DNA from: Asticcacaulis sp. SL142
GTDB lineage: Bacteria; Pseudomonadota; Alphaproteobacteria; Caulobacterales; Caulobacteraceae
Direction: 5' to 3'
NCBI RefSeq assembly: GCF_026625745.1
Contig: NZ_CP113061.1
Coordinates: 1,265,501 to 1,329,500 of the forward strand
Length of the DNA: 64,000 bases
The notes under the pieces are model-generated. The model saw only the letters and a list, made by a program, of their open reading frames with translations. It made no database searches and was not told where the DNA came from. Each line of letters starts with the position of its first letter. Within the stretch, counting starts at the first letter, position 1. Below are positions 17,475 to 26,151 of this stretch, one piece after another. The translations under genes were made by a program, and so were the position numbers.

Positions 17475-19898
17475 ATGTCTATTCTTTCTGCGTTTAATTT
17501 TCGCGCCTTACATAGCTCAGCCTCGCTGCTGCCTATTCTTTCGGCCGCGGCCCTTGCCACGCTCATCGCGCCCGCCGCGGGCGCTCAAGCCCCCGCTGAA
17601 GACGCCGTGCAGGAAGTCATCGTCACCGGCACACGCGACAAAGGCCGCACTAAGTACGACAGCCTGACCCCGGTCGATGTCATCTCGGCCAAGGCCGTGC
17701 AGGACGGCGCGTCGTCTGAACTGGCCGACAATCTGGCGCAGGTCATCCCGTCGCTTCAGGTGCTTAAGCTGCCGTCGTCAGATGGTTTACAGTTCATCCG
17801 CCCGGCCCGCCTGCGCGGCCTGGGATCGGACCAGACCCTGGTGCTAATCAACGGTAAGCGCTTTCACCGTTCGGCCTTTCTGGGACAACGCGGTGCTCAG
17901 GGTGCTGACCTGAATAAGATCTCCAGCCTCGGTATCGGCCGGGTCGAAGTGCTGCGTGATGGTGCCTCGGCTCAGTACGGCTCTGATGCCATCGCGGGCG
18001 TGATCAACATCCAGTTGGATCAGCGCCCAGGCGTGGCAGCCTACGTACAGCGCTCGCAATATTTTGAAGGTGACGGCGAAACGACCCGTGCCGGTATCAA
18101 GGCCGGTAAGACCTTTGACGCAGGCTTTGTCACCGCCGCATTTGAATGGGCCGATGCGGCCATGACCTCGCGCAGCCATCAACGTGCCGATGCTCTGGCC
18201 TATGAAGCGGCCAATCCGGGTGTTGATCTGCCCGATCCGGTTCAGCACTGGGGCGCACCGGACACCAATAACTACAACTTCACCTTTAACGGCGCTTTGG
18301 ATACCGGCTTTGGTGAGCTCTATGCGTTTGGTACCGCCGCCAAGGGCGAAGGCATCAACGATATCAACTGGCGCATCCCGTCGGCCACCTCGAACGCCAG
18401 CGTCTATAAGACGGTGCCCAGCTTTCCGGGCTGGGATCTGAAATCGGTCTATCCGCTCGGCTTTACCCCGCGTGAAGAGGCCAAGTATCAGGATTATCAG
18501 GCCGTGGCGGGCCTGCGTGGCGGCGGCGAGGTCTTTACCTGGGATCTCAGCGCCTCGATCGGTGAGAACGAAACCGAGTTCTATCTCTATAACACGATCA
18601 ATGCTTCGATGGGGCCGGACTCGCCGTTTGACTTCTTCCTCGGCACCCAAACTCAACGAGAAGTCAACCTCAATGCCGACGGCGTTTACCGGCTGGATGT
18701 GGGCTTGTCTGAACCGCTCAACATCGCCTTCGGGGCTGAGCGCCGCGAAGAAACCTATAAAATCGGCGCGGGTGATGCGGCCTCATATGCGGTCGGTGCC
18801 GGTGCCAAAGACGGTTTGGCCGTAGGTTCCAACGGCTTCCCCGGCTTCTCGGACGTTCAGGCCGGAGAATGGTCGCAGGAAAGCTACGGCGCCTATGTCG
18901 ATGTCGAAGGCAAGATCACGCCGGAATGGACATGGGCGGCGGCCGTCCGTTACGAAGACTTCGACAGCTTTGGCGACACCACCAACACCAAGCTGTCCAC
19001 CCGTTATGATTTCAGCCCCAAGTTCGCCGCCCGCGGTTCGGTCTCAACCGGCTTCCGCGCACCAACACCGGGCCAGATCAACTCGTTGTCGGTTTCTCAA
19101 GGTTTGGATACGGTCACGCTTCAGGTCTTCACCAATGGCCGCCTGTCACCGCTGAACCCGATTGCCGTCAGCAAGGGTGCCAAGCCACTTGAGCCGGAAG
19201 AGTCGGACAACCTGACCATGGGCTTTGTCTGGCGCACCGATATGGGCCTGTCGGGCACGATCGACCTTTATCAGATCGACGTTAATAACCGGCTAGGTCA
19301 GTCATCGTCGATTACACTTACTAAGGACGAAAAGGACGCTTTGGTGGCACAAGGCTATCCGGCGGCGGCCAGCTTTACCTCGGTCTACTGGTACACCAAC
19401 GATTACGACACCCGCACCAAGGGTATCGATGTGGTAACTTCCTATGCCCGCCCAATGTGGGATGGTCAGTTGAACCTGACTCTGGCCTACAACACCAATA
19501 AGACCCTGATTACCGGCGGGTCGCTTACCGCCAATCCGACCACGAAGCGCAACTTTGAGGAGGGCTTGCCCCGGAATAATGCCAGCTTTACCGGCAATTT
19601 CCGCAAAGGCGCCTTCGAGTATCAGGTGCGGGTACGCCATTACGGTAGCTGGACCGACTCGACCGGCAATTCGACCGGCGACATCTTCCAGACCTTTGGC
19701 GTAATGAACTTTGTCGATGCCTCGATGCTCTATGACATCAACAGCAACCTCTCGCTTAAGGTCTCGGTTGAAAACATCTTTGATGACTACCCTGAAAAGG
19801 CTCTCTTTCAGGCCTCACGCGGGATCGAATATTCGCGTAACGCCCCTTATGACACCTATGGCGCTCAGGCCTATGTCCGCCTGAACGCCAAGTTCTAA
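17475..19898 (+). CDS. TonB-dependent receptor
   Basis: 807-residue outer-membrane receptor with signal peptide (SAAALATLIAPAAGAQ), TonB-box region (EDAVQEVIVTGTRDKGR), plug (LADNLAQVIPSLQVLKLP, then LRGLGSDQTLVLINGKRFH and AQYGSDAIAGVINIQLD) and beta-barrel ending YVRLNAKF. The gene is more G+C-rich than the mobile debris upstream. The Shine-Dalgarno sequence before the ATG is weak. A terminator-like hairpin and a PLP-enzyme gene follow immediately, so the enzyme may act on the imported compound. The substrate is not determinable. Confidence 0.92.
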   Translation: MSILSAFNFRALHSSASLLPILSAAALATLIAPAAGAQAPAEDAVQEVIVTGTRDKGRTKYDSLTPVDVISAKAVQDGASSELADNLAQVIPSLQVLKLPSSDGLQFIRPARLRGLGSDQTLVLINGKRFHRSAFLGQRGAQGADLNKISSLGIGRVEVLRDGASAQYGSDAIAGVINIQLDQRPGVAAYVQRSQYFEGDGETTRAGIKAGKTFDAGFVTAAFEWADAAMTSRSHQRADALAYEAANPGVDLPDPVQHWGAPDTNNYNFTFNGALDTGFGELYAFGTAAKGEGINDINWRIPSATSNASVYKTVPSFPGWDLKSVYPLGFTPREEAKYQDYQAVAGLRGGGEVFTWDLSASIGENETEFYLYNTINASMGPDSPFDFFLGTQTQREVNLNADGVYRLDVGLSEPLNIAFGAERREETYKIGAGDAASYAVGAGAKDGLAVGSNGFPGFSDVQAGEWSQESYGAYVDVEGKITPEWTWAAAVRYEDFDSFGDTTNTKLSTRYDFSPKFAARGSVSTGFRAPTPGQINSLSVSQGLDTVTLQVFTNGRLSPLNPIAVSKGAKPLEPEESDNLTMGFVWRTDMGLSGTIDLYQIDVNNRLGQSSSITLTKDEKDALVAQGYPAAASFTSVYWYTNDYDTRTKGIDVVTSYARPMWDGQLNLTLAYNTNKTLITGGSLTANPTTKRNFEEGLPRNNASFTGNFRKGAFEYQVRVRHYGSWTDSTGNSTGDIFQTFGVMNFVDASMLYDINSNLSLKVSVENIFDDYPEKALFQASRGIEYSRNAPYDTYGAQAYVRLNAKF

Positions 19899-19918
19899 GC
19901 TTAGCGTTGTTCTGATCC

Positions 19919-19952
19919 GGGGCGGGCCGATTCCTAGGTCCGCCCCTTTGTG
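19919..19952 (+). terminator. Terminator or attenuator between TBDR and PLP-enzyme gene
   Basis: GGGGCGG (19919-19925) pairs with CCGCCCC (19940-19946), then TTTGTGTTTTT. The U-rich tail ends only a few bases before the candidate ATG codons of the next gene (19958 and 19973). Either it terminates the TBDR mRNA and only read-through expresses the enzyme, or it acts as a partial polarity element in one operon. Confidence 0.75.
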
Positions 19953-19972
19953 TTTTTATGGAAAACCTGCCC

Positions 19973-21229
19973 ATGCACCGCCGCACCCTGTTGACCGCGC
20001 TGGGGGCCATGCTGCCCGTAACCGTAAACGCTCAAACCACCGCGAACCTTAGCCCCCCAGCCGGGCCAAAGGATGAGACCGGCTGGACAAAGGTCGCCGC
20101 CGCCTATCCGGCCCGACTTGACTGTGTGATCAATCTCGAATTTGGCGCGTTTGGCCAAATGCCGCTGGCGGTTCAGGCGGCGTTTGCCCGCTATAGTGAA
20201 ACCGTCAATCTGCAGGGGGCCTATTTCACCCGTCGGGAGTTTGCGCCCTACTACATGCGCCTGCGCCAGCAAATCGCCACCGCCCTTAATGCCGACCCGC
20301 TGGAGATCGCGATTACGCGCAACGCGACCGAAGCCATGCACGCCCTGATCAGCGGCTACAACCGCCTGAAACCTGGTGATGCGGTGCTGATGGCCGACCA
20401 TGATTACGACAGCATGCAGACCGCTATCGACTGGTTGAAAACGCGCCGGGGCGTCGAAATTACGCGCATCGCCCTGCCCCATCCCGCCAGCCATCAGGGG
20501 CTGATCGATGCCTACGAACAGGCGCTAAAAGCCCACCCCAAGGTGCGTCTGATCCTTCTGACCCAGATCGGTCACCGTAGCGGGCTGAGGTTACCGGTGC
20601 GCGAGATCATCGCTATGGCGCGTGCCCGCGGCGTCGATGCTCTGGTCGACAGCGCCCATGCCTGGGGCCAGATGCCCGTCGATGTTAAGACCGAAGGCTT
20701 TGAGTTTGCAGGCTTTAACCTACATAAATGGATCGGCGCCCCGCTTGGTGTCGGTGCGCTGTATATCCGGCGCGACCGCATTTCTGACATTGATCCGTTC
20801 ATGGGTGAAGCCGTCAGCGAGCTCGATCTTGTCTCCGCCCGCGTCCATACCGGAACCGCCAATTTCGCCGCCCAGATGGCCGCCATAGAGGCCCTGAGCC
20901 TGCACGCCCGCATCGGGTCTGCCGCGTGTGAGCAACGACTGTCGTACTTGCGTGACCTGTGGGCTGAACCGGCGCGAGACCTGAAAACGATTGATGTGCT
21001 GACGCCGGCCGATCCGCGCCTGCATGTTGGGATTACCTCGTTTCGCCTAAAGCATGATCCATCACCGCAAGCTCATGCGGCCGCTGCCAAACGGCTTTTA
21101 GATGAGCACGGCCTGTTCACCGTCCTGCGCACCGGCCTTGACGGCGGGGCCTGCATTCGGGTGACGCCGGGCTTCAGTTCAACCCCGGCCGATATGGCCA
21201 GGCTTTTGAGCGCTTTGCGCACCCTGTGA
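19973..21229 (+). CDS. Exported PLP-dependent aminotransferase class V (isopenicillin-N epimerase-like)
   Basis: About 418 residues. A twin-arginine-like signal (MHRRTLLTALGAMLPVTVNA) precedes a fold-type I PLP domain. The cofactor-binding Asp lies in ALVDSAHAWGQM, and the Schiff-base Lys in FAGFNLHKWIGAPLGVGALY. The ITRNATEAMHALISGYN segment matches the class V/cysteine desulfurase/epimerase superfamily. The ATG at 19973 has GGAAA eight bases upstream and begins directly with the RR signal. The ATG at 19958 would add five residues without a ribosome-binding site. It lies 60-75 bases after a TBDR. It probably epimerises or deaminates an amino-acid-like substrate in the periplasm; the exact reaction is unknown. 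Confidence 0.85.
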   Translation: MHRRTLLTALGAMLPVTVNAQTTANLSPPAGPKDETGWTKVAAAYPARLDCVINLEFGAFGQMPLAVQAAFARYSETVNLQGAYFTRREFAPYYMRLRQQIATALNADPLEIAITRNATEAMHALISGYNRLKPGDAVLMADHDYDSMQTAIDWLKTRRGVEITRIALPHPASHQGLIDAYEQALKAHPKVRLILLTQIGHRSGLRLPVREIIAMARARGVDALVDSAHAWGQMPVDVKTEGFEFAGFNLHKWIGAPLGVGALYIRRDRISDIDPFMGEAVSELDLVSARVHTGTANFAAQMAAIEALSLHARIGSAACEQRLSYLRDLWAEPARDLKTIDVLTPADPRLHVGITSFRLKHDPSPQAHAAAAKRLLDEHGLFTVLRTGLDGGACIRVTPGFSSTPADMARLLSALRTL

Positions 21230-21285
21230 GGGCCGCTGCGAAGCCTGAGAAACGCCCTTGTGCACGAAGCGATAATTTTAAATTT

Positions 21286-21996
21286 GGGGCTGTCGTAGAT
21301 AAGGCAACTTATCTATGGTGGCCATATGGGAATAAAGCGCTGTAAATTAAGCCGAAAAGTGCCGAATAGGCTTCTGGAATTTTTCGTTCTGGAAGTGACC
21401 GCGCGTTCGGCTGCGGATGTGTTAGGCTTGCAGGTTAACACAGCAGCCTTATTTTACCACAAAGTCCGAGAACTGATTGTTGAGCAGGCTGCAGCACAGG
21501 AAGAATTGCTCGGCGGGGAAGTCGAGGTTGACGAGAGCTATTGCGGGGGCGTGCGCAAAGGCAAGAGAGGGCGCGGCGCGCTTGGCAAGGTGCCTGTCTC
21601 CGGCTTGCTGAAACGGGGCGGGAAGGTCTATGTCGTGCCCATACCAGACGCAAAGGCGGCGACCCTAATGCCGATTATTCGCAAGAAAATTCAACCCGAT
21701 AGCATCGTCTATACAGATACATTCAGCAGTTACAGCGCACTTGATGTATCCGAGTTCCATCACAGCCGTATCAATCACTCCAAGCCGTTTGCCGACAAGC
21801 AGAACCACATCAATGGCATCGAGAATTTCTGGAACCAGGCCAAGCGTGTCTTGCGAAAATACAACGGCATTCCTCGTCAAAACTTCTTCTTGTTCCTCAA
21901 AGAATGCGAATTTAGATTCAACCACGGTTCGCCCAAAGACCAGCTCAAAACACTGAGACTTTGGGCGATACTCTAAGCCTTATCTACGACAACCCC
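21286..21996 (+). mobile_element. IS1595-family (ISXO2-like) insertion sequence
   Basis: A 711-bp element. The left end GGGGCTGTCGTAGATAAGGC (21286-21305) and the right end GCCTTATCTACGACAACCCC (21977-21996) are inverted repeats differing at one position. It carries one intact transposase gene and nothing else. The 8-bp flanks do not match (TTAAATTT versus AATAATAG), so either the target duplication has mutated or a flank was rearranged. Confidence 0.9.
21326..21976 (+). CDS. IS1595-family transposase (ISXO2-like, DDE_Tnp_IS1595)
   Basis: 216 residues, apparently intact. The catalytic region reads EVEVDESYCGGVRKGKRGRG (first Asp), DSIVYTDTFSSYSAL (second Asp) and NHINGIENFWNQAKRVLRKY (the N/E/H-type third residue position), ending RQNFFLFLKECEFRFNHG. 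The N-terminal zinc-binding and helix-turn-helix part found in longer relatives is reduced, giving a short ISXO2/IS1016-type protein. It fills the element almost end to end, with only 20-40 bases to each inverted repeat. Confidence 0.92.
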   Translation: MGIKRCKLSRKVPNRLLEFFVLEVTARSAADVLGLQVNTAALFYHKVRELIVEQAAAQEELLGGEVEVDESYCGGVRKGKRGRGALGKVPVSGLLKRGGKVYVVPIPDAKAATLMPIIRKKIQPDSIVYTDTFSSYSALDVSEFHHSRINHSKPFADKQNHINGIENFWNQAKRVLRKYNGIPRQNFFLFLKECEFRFNHGSPKDQLKTLRLWAIL

Positions 21997-22102
21997 AATA
22001 ATAGAGGCCTTTAATGGCTGATATTCAATCTGCTTGGGGCTTTAAAAAACCCAGCTAAAGCCACATCATACCTTCTTAAAATGTGCCTGAGACATATGTC
22101 AG

Positions 22103-23101
22103 TTATGCCTTCTTTTCAACTACAAGACCTATGCTTGTTGAGACGTATTGATAAAGGTTAATCTTCAAGTGCGGTGGAGCAAATGGCGGAAAATCGATAT
22201 GAAAATCATGTTGACCTGCACCTGGCCAAAAATTCCAGTCCCAGACCTTGTGACCTTGCTGACGTAACCGGTCTGTTAACTTTTCCAAATCTTGGCGACG
22301 GAAAAGGCATGTCGGAAACCCATCAATAGTCTTGTCATTAGAGGACAGATTAAACTCTGTTGTGTGAACAGCAATCCCGCCGGGCTTCAAGGTTTCAAGC
22401 GTGTTTTCGATAAATTGCAGACCGGGTTCGATTCCACCAATATGCTCTAGGGAACACGAAGACCAGCAGAAATCGAAGTCACGCAGGTCGGTTGGAATAT
22501 TCAGCATATCAACTTCGCGGAAGCTGACATGCTGCTCCATGTCTTCCCAAGAACAAATATCTTCTCGCCAAAGTTGCTTTAAACTGTCAGAAAATTGCTG
22601 AGATACGCGCCACATTTCACCGATTTCTTGCGGGCTGTCGCTTGCATGGACCTTAACACCTCGCTTAGCCAGCATAGACGGAATCGGTTCTGCGCCCACT
22701 GCAAATACTAATCCGCGTTTGCCCGCTTGCGTCATCCCTGTAACTTCTAAGGCGCGCCAGATATAAGCCCACTCCCAATATTTGCGGTGTATCTCAAATG
22801 TGCTTACCCCAATCGTGGTAAGGAACTCCGTATAATGCCGCTCTTGCATCTGGCTGTAGGTGGCCATTTGAGAGGATGGGCTCTCAAGCGTCGGCTCTTT
22901 GATGCGCATCTCGCCATTGACAATCGGCGGCAAAAGGAAACTTGGAATGCCATATTCCTGGTTTCGTATAATTGCGAAGAATTCTGACGAATCGATAAGT
23001 CTGCCGCGAAGCTCCCGAAGATCGGCGTTAACTGCAATCTGCCAATCGATTGTTGCTTCAGACTCTGGCTCCCGATTAAGAAACAGTCGATAGCACCACA
23101 C
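22103..23101 (-). CDS. SAM-dependent methyltransferase with DUF4214-like N-terminus, possibly 5'-truncated
   Basis: 332 residues from a GTG at 23099-23101. The N-terminus (YRLFLNREPESEATIDWQIA) resembles the DUF4214/PhyR-linker module found in surface-polysaccharide proteins. Residues from about 125 on form a class I methyltransferase: RGLVFAVGAEPIPSMLAKRG (motif I), VKVHASD, then FDFCWSSCSLEHIGG (motif IV) and LETLKPGGIAVHTTEFN. No ribosome-binding site is present, and an in-frame TAA lies three codons upstream, so the normal start may have been lost. Codon usage is more A+T-rich than in neighbouring housekeeping genes. It stands alone beside an IS1595 copy, so transfer and truncation are plausible. 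A role in glycan or lipid methylation is only a guess. Confidence 0.7.
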   Translation of the reverse strand: MWCYRLFLNREPESEATIDWQIAVNADLRELRGRLIDSSEFFAIIRNQEYGIPSFLLPPIVNGEMRIKEPTLESPSSQMATYSQMQERHYTEFLTTIGVSTFEIHRKYWEWAYIWRALEVTGMTQAGKRGLVFAVGAEPIPSMLAKRGVKVHASDSPQEIGEMWRVSQQFSDSLKQLWREDICSWEDMEQHVSFREVDMLNIPTDLRDFDFCWSSCSLEHIGGIEPGLQFIENTLETLKPGGIAVHTTEFNLSSNDKTIDGFPTCLFRRQDLEKLTDRLRQQGHKVWDWNFWPGAGQHDFHIDFPPFAPPHLKINLYQYVSTSIGLVVEKKA

Positions 23102-23431
23102 TACTTCTTAACGCGTAACTGGCCCGTTTTTCCCCACATATGCGATCTCGCTGTTTCCAGATCGCAGCCTTGATGCACTATCTCATTTACATCCGTCAAG
23201 CTGGTAAAATTGTCCCGCACAATAATTTGTTCAGCGTTATTTAGGCCCAGCAATATGACTCAGATCGCCTCCCATAAAGTCTTAGGGTGTCAATTATGCA
23301 CCGATAATCTGGTAAATGAGGGTGACATCTTGGCGCTATGTATGGGTTTCAAATCCAAACTCGCCGGTCAGGCGTAAACAGGCTGCATTTACATAAATGC
23401 TTAACCTTAACTCTGATCTACAGGTGCCTCC
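23102..23431. other. Intergenic region upstream of the outer-membrane protein gene
   Basis: About 330 bases between the methyltransferase N-terminus and the outer-membrane protein gene. No ORF, tRNA or IS end was recognised. The last 100 bases probably contain the promoter of the plus-strand gene. Confidence 0.35.
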
Positions 23432-24283
23432 ATGAAATATCGTTCAGGCCTAAGCGCCTTAGTCTTGATATCTGCCACCGCCCTTGCCACTACCGCTTCC
23501 GCTCAGGCCGTCGATGCCGGGCGCTGGGCCGTCAGCGGCAGCGTCGGTTCGGAACTGTCCACCTCCGGCGATGTCCACGGTGGCGCCACTACCGGCGAAA
23601 TTCCGCTCAGCGTCATCGCCTCCCTGCGCGATCCCGGTGCCCCCGCCCTGCCCGGTGCAATTACGGCCACCGGCAATGCCGGTCAATTGCGCATTCAATC
23701 GCGCGGCTTTGACGACATCTATGACAACCCGATGACCTTTAACCTTGAGGGCACCTATGGCCTCGGCGGCGGGCGCGAAGTGTTCGGCAGCTTTGATTAT
23801 GTCAAGGCCGACGAAGGCTCGGTTCAGGTCGGCACGGCGGCTGTTGTCAATGGCACCACCACCGTCGCCGAAGTGCCGGTCTATGGCCGCTTTGGCGAAT
23901 ATAAAGGCATGGGTGTCTCCGTCGGCCTGCGTCAGTGGTTCAACGAAGGTGGCACCTTCCAGCCCTATATCGCCGGTCGCGTCGGGGCCTCAAAGATTGA
24001 TGCCATTGACGCCAGCTTCACTATCCCGGATCTAACCATCAATCAATCTCTGCAAAACGTGCCGTTCTATGACGAGACCACCATCCTGACCGCCGGGCTT
24101 GATGTCGGTGTGTCCTACGCTCTGTCGGAAACGGTGTCGGTGTCGGCTGAAACCGGCGTGCGCTATTACGGCGACCTCGATGGCAACGACAGCGCCATCG
24201 GCGGCTTGGGCCTGGCCTCAATCAACGAAGAAGGCAAGCGCGTCACCTATCCGGTCAGCATTAAACTGCGGACCGTGTTCTAA
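23432..24283 (+). CDS. Outer-membrane beta-barrel protein, function unknown
   Basis: 283 residues with a signal peptide (LSALVLISATALATTASAQA). Alternating amphipathic strands rich in Gly and aromatic residues follow (MTFNLEGTYGLGGGREVFGS, then VSVGLRQWFNEGGTFQPYIA), ending KLRTVF with the C-terminal Phe required for BAM-mediated assembly. The length and strand number fit an 8-to-10-strand barrel of the OmpA/porin-like class. It has its own upstream region and a shared bidirectional terminator with gatB downstream. No enzymatic motif is visible. Confidence 0.75.
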   Translation: MKYRSGLSALVLISATALATTASAQAVDAGRWAVSGSVGSELSTSGDVHGGATTGEIPLSVIASLRDPGAPALPGAITATGNAGQLRIQSRGFDDIYDNPMTFNLEGTYGLGGGREVFGSFDYVKADEGSVQVGTAAVVNGTTTVAEVPVYGRFGEYKGMGVSVGLRQWFNEGGTFQPYIAGRVGASKIDAIDASFTIPDLTINQSLQNVPFYDETTILTAGLDVGVSYALSETVSVSAETGVRYYGDLDGNDSAIGGLGLASINEEGKRVTYPVSIKLRTVF

Positions 24284-24304
24284 GCTTTGGTGTAAGTAGT
24301 AAAA

Positions 24305-24336
24305 GGCCGCTGTCTTTCACGGACAGCGGCTTTTTT
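24305..24336. terminator. Bidirectional rho-independent terminator
   Basis: GCCGCTGTC (24306-24314) pairs with GACAGCGGC (24322-24330), with TTTTTTGTTTT on the plus side and CCTTTTAC on the minus side. It serves the outer-membrane protein gene from the left and gatB, whose stop is at 24340, from the right. Confidence 0.88.
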
Positions 24337-24339
24337 GTT

Positions 24340-25845
24340 TTACAGCCCCAGCTTGGCTTTGAGTATCTCATTGACCGCAGCCGGATTAGCCTTGCCGCCG
24401 GTCGCCTTCATGACCTGACCGACGAACCAGCCGATGGCCTGCGGCTTGGTGGCCACTTCGGCGGCCTTGTCCGGGTTGGCGGCGATAATATCATCAACGG
24501 CCTTTTCGATCGCGCCGGTATCGGTGACTTGGCGGAGGCCATGTTTTTCAACAATCTCGGCAGGGGTTATCGTCCCCTTGCCGTCCCACATGTGCTCAAA
24601 CACGGTCTTGGCGATCTTGGATGAAATCACGTTGATTTCGATCAGTTCGACCAGACCGGCAATATGCGCGGGCGGCAGCGGGCTTTGGTCAATCTCAAGG
24701 CCGTCTTTGGTCAGGCGCGCCAGCAGTTCATTGGTCACCCAGTTGGCGACCAGCTTAGCGTCACGGCCAGATGCTGCGGCTTCAAAATAGTCAGCCCGCG
24801 CCTGCTCGGTGATCAGCACAGTCGCGTCATAGACGCTCAGGCCGTACTGGTTGACCAGCCGCTGACGCTTATCATCCGGCAACTCAGGCAGGGATTTTTT
24901 GATGTCCTCGATCCAGGCCAGTTCCAGTTCCAGCGGCAGCAGGTCGGGATCGGGGAAGTAGCGGTAATCATGTGCTTCTTCCTTGGACCGCAAAGACCGC
25001 GTCTCGACCTTGACCGAGTCGAACAGGCGGGTTTCCTGATCAATCTTGCCGCCGTCTTCGATGATTTCGATCTGGCGTCGGGCTTCGTACTCAATCGCCT
25101 GCTGCATAAAGCGGAACGAATTGACGTTCTTGATCTCGCAGCGCGTACCCAGTTGCTTGAAATCACCCGTCTCGCGGAAGCGCTCATAGGCACCGGCTTT
25201 ACAGACCGACACGTTGACATCGGCGCGCATATTGCCTTTTTCCATATCACCGTCGGAGGTGCCGAGGTAGACAAGGATGGTGCGGATCTTCTTGAAATAA
25301 GCCACCGCCTCTTCGGCCGAACGGATGTCGGGCTTACTGACGATTTCCATCAAAGCCGTACCGGCGCGGTTCAGGTCAACATAGGTCGCATTCGGATCAA
25401 GGTCGTGGATCGACTTACCGGCGTCCTGTTCCAAATGCAGGCGCTCAATGCGCACCGTCTTTTGCGAACCATCGCTAAGGTCAATGAGCACCTCGCCTTC
25501 GCCGACAATCGGGAAGAACAACTGGCTGATCTGATAGCCCTGCGGCAGATCGGGATAGAAATAGTTCTTACGGTCAAAGCGCGAATGGGCATTGATCTGC
25601 GCCTTGAGGCCGAGCCCCGTCCTTACCGCCTGCTCGACGCAATATTTGTTGAGCACCGGCAACATGCCCGGAAACCCGGCATCGACCAGCGAGACCTGCT
25701 CGTTCGGCCCGGCGCCGAAGCCTACGGCCGCGCCCGAAAACAGCTTTGAGTTTGAGGCCACCTGCGCATGGATTTCAAGCCCGATGACAAGTTCCCACAG
25801 GCCAGTACGGCCTTGAATGGTTTTGGTGTTGGATTCTGTGCTCAT
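24340..25845 (-). CDS. gatB: Aspartyl/glutamyl-tRNA amidotransferase subunit B
   Basis: 501 residues. GatB is the kinase/amidase-transfer subunit of the GatCAB complex that converts Glu-tRNA(Gln) and Asp-tRNA(Asn) to Gln- and Asn-tRNA. The family signatures are complete: [71 protein letters not shown], and a C-terminal YqeY/GatB tail ending [21 protein letters not shown] chose ATG 25845 (MSTESNTK), which gives normal family length. The in-frame ATG 36 bases upstream would add an odd hydrophobic leader. gatC and gatA are not in this window. Confidence 0.97.
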   Translation of the reverse strand: MSTESNTKTIQGRTGLWELVIGLEIHAQVASNSKLFSGAAVGFGAGPNEQVSLVDAGFPGMLPVLNKYCVEQAVRTGLGLKAQINAHSRFDRKNYFYPDLPQGYQISQLFFPIVGEGEVLIDLSDGSQKTVRIERLHLEQDAGKSIHDLDPNATYVDLNRAGTALMEIVSKPDIRSAEEAVAYFKKIRTILVYLGTSDGDMEKGNMRADVNVSVCKAGAYERFRETGDFKQLGTRCEIKNVNSFRFMQQAIEYEARRQIEIIEDGGKIDQETRLFDSVKVETRSLRSKEEAHDYRYFPDPDLLPLELELAWIEDIKKSLPELPDDKRQRLVNQYGLSVYDATVLITEQARADYFEAAASGRDAKLVANWVTNELLARLTKDGLEIDQSPLPPAHIAGLVELIEINVISSKIAKTVFEHMWDGKGTITPAEIVEKHGLRQVTDTGAIEKAVDDIIAANPDKAAEVATKPQAIGWFVGQVMKATGGKANPAAVNEILKAKLGL

Positions 25846-25881
25846 CCAAACTCTATAGCCGAAACCAAATCCCAAGGCCAA

Positions 25882-25907
25882 GCCGGTTTGTTAAAAATTA
25901 AACCGGC
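25882..25907. other. Hairpin between gatB and the upstream 43-codon gene
   Basis: GCCGGTTT (25882-25889) pairs with AAACCGGC (25900-25907) around an A+T-rich loop. No long U tract follows on the minus strand, so it may be a weak terminator of the small gene or a structured leader of gatB mRNA. Confidence 0.4.
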
Positions 25908-25921
25908 ATTTCTGTGGGAGC

Positions 25922-26053
25922 TTAGTCTTTTTTGATGTTCAGCAAAGTCGCCTGCTGGCCCTTGCTGAAGCCCGCGGATACCGTCTCGACCTTGACCTTG
26001 GCGGCCTTCGGTTTGCGGACTTCCTTGTTGCTCTTTTTTTGTCCCTTGGCCAT
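25922..26053 (-). CDS. Small basic hypothetical protein
   Basis: 43 residues (MAKGQKKSNKEVRKPKAAKV continuing with KVETVSAGFSKGQQATLLNI). The ATG at 26051-26053 has an AGGAG ribosome-binding site seven bases upstream, which makes this start far better than longer in-frame candidates. The N-half is a Lys/Arg-rich, probably disordered tail, suggesting RNA or DNA contact. I believe similar short proteins occur across alphaproteobacteria, but no function is known to me. Confidence 0.7.
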   Translation of the reverse strand: MAKGQKKSNKEVRKPKAAKVKVETVSAGFSKGQQATLLNIKKD

Positions 26054-26151
26054 CGTCGTCTCCTGTTGTGAGGGCTGGATGCGAACGGGGCCGAACATTT
26101 GGCGGCGAACACAGGCCCTTGTGACAGATATTAAAGACAAATGCGCGCTAA

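Noticed and set aside
17844-18656. Minus-strand open frame of 270 codons
   Set aside because: Fully antisense to the TBDR at 17475-19898; an artefact of high G+C coding sequence.
21278-22004. 8-base target duplication around the IS1595 element
   Set aside because: The flanks TTAAATTT and AATAATAG do not match, so no duplication can be claimed.
24664-25749. Long plus-strand open frame (361 codons) opposite gatB
   Set aside because: It lies entirely antisense to gatB, has no family motif or ribosome-binding site, and follows the codon structure of the real gene.
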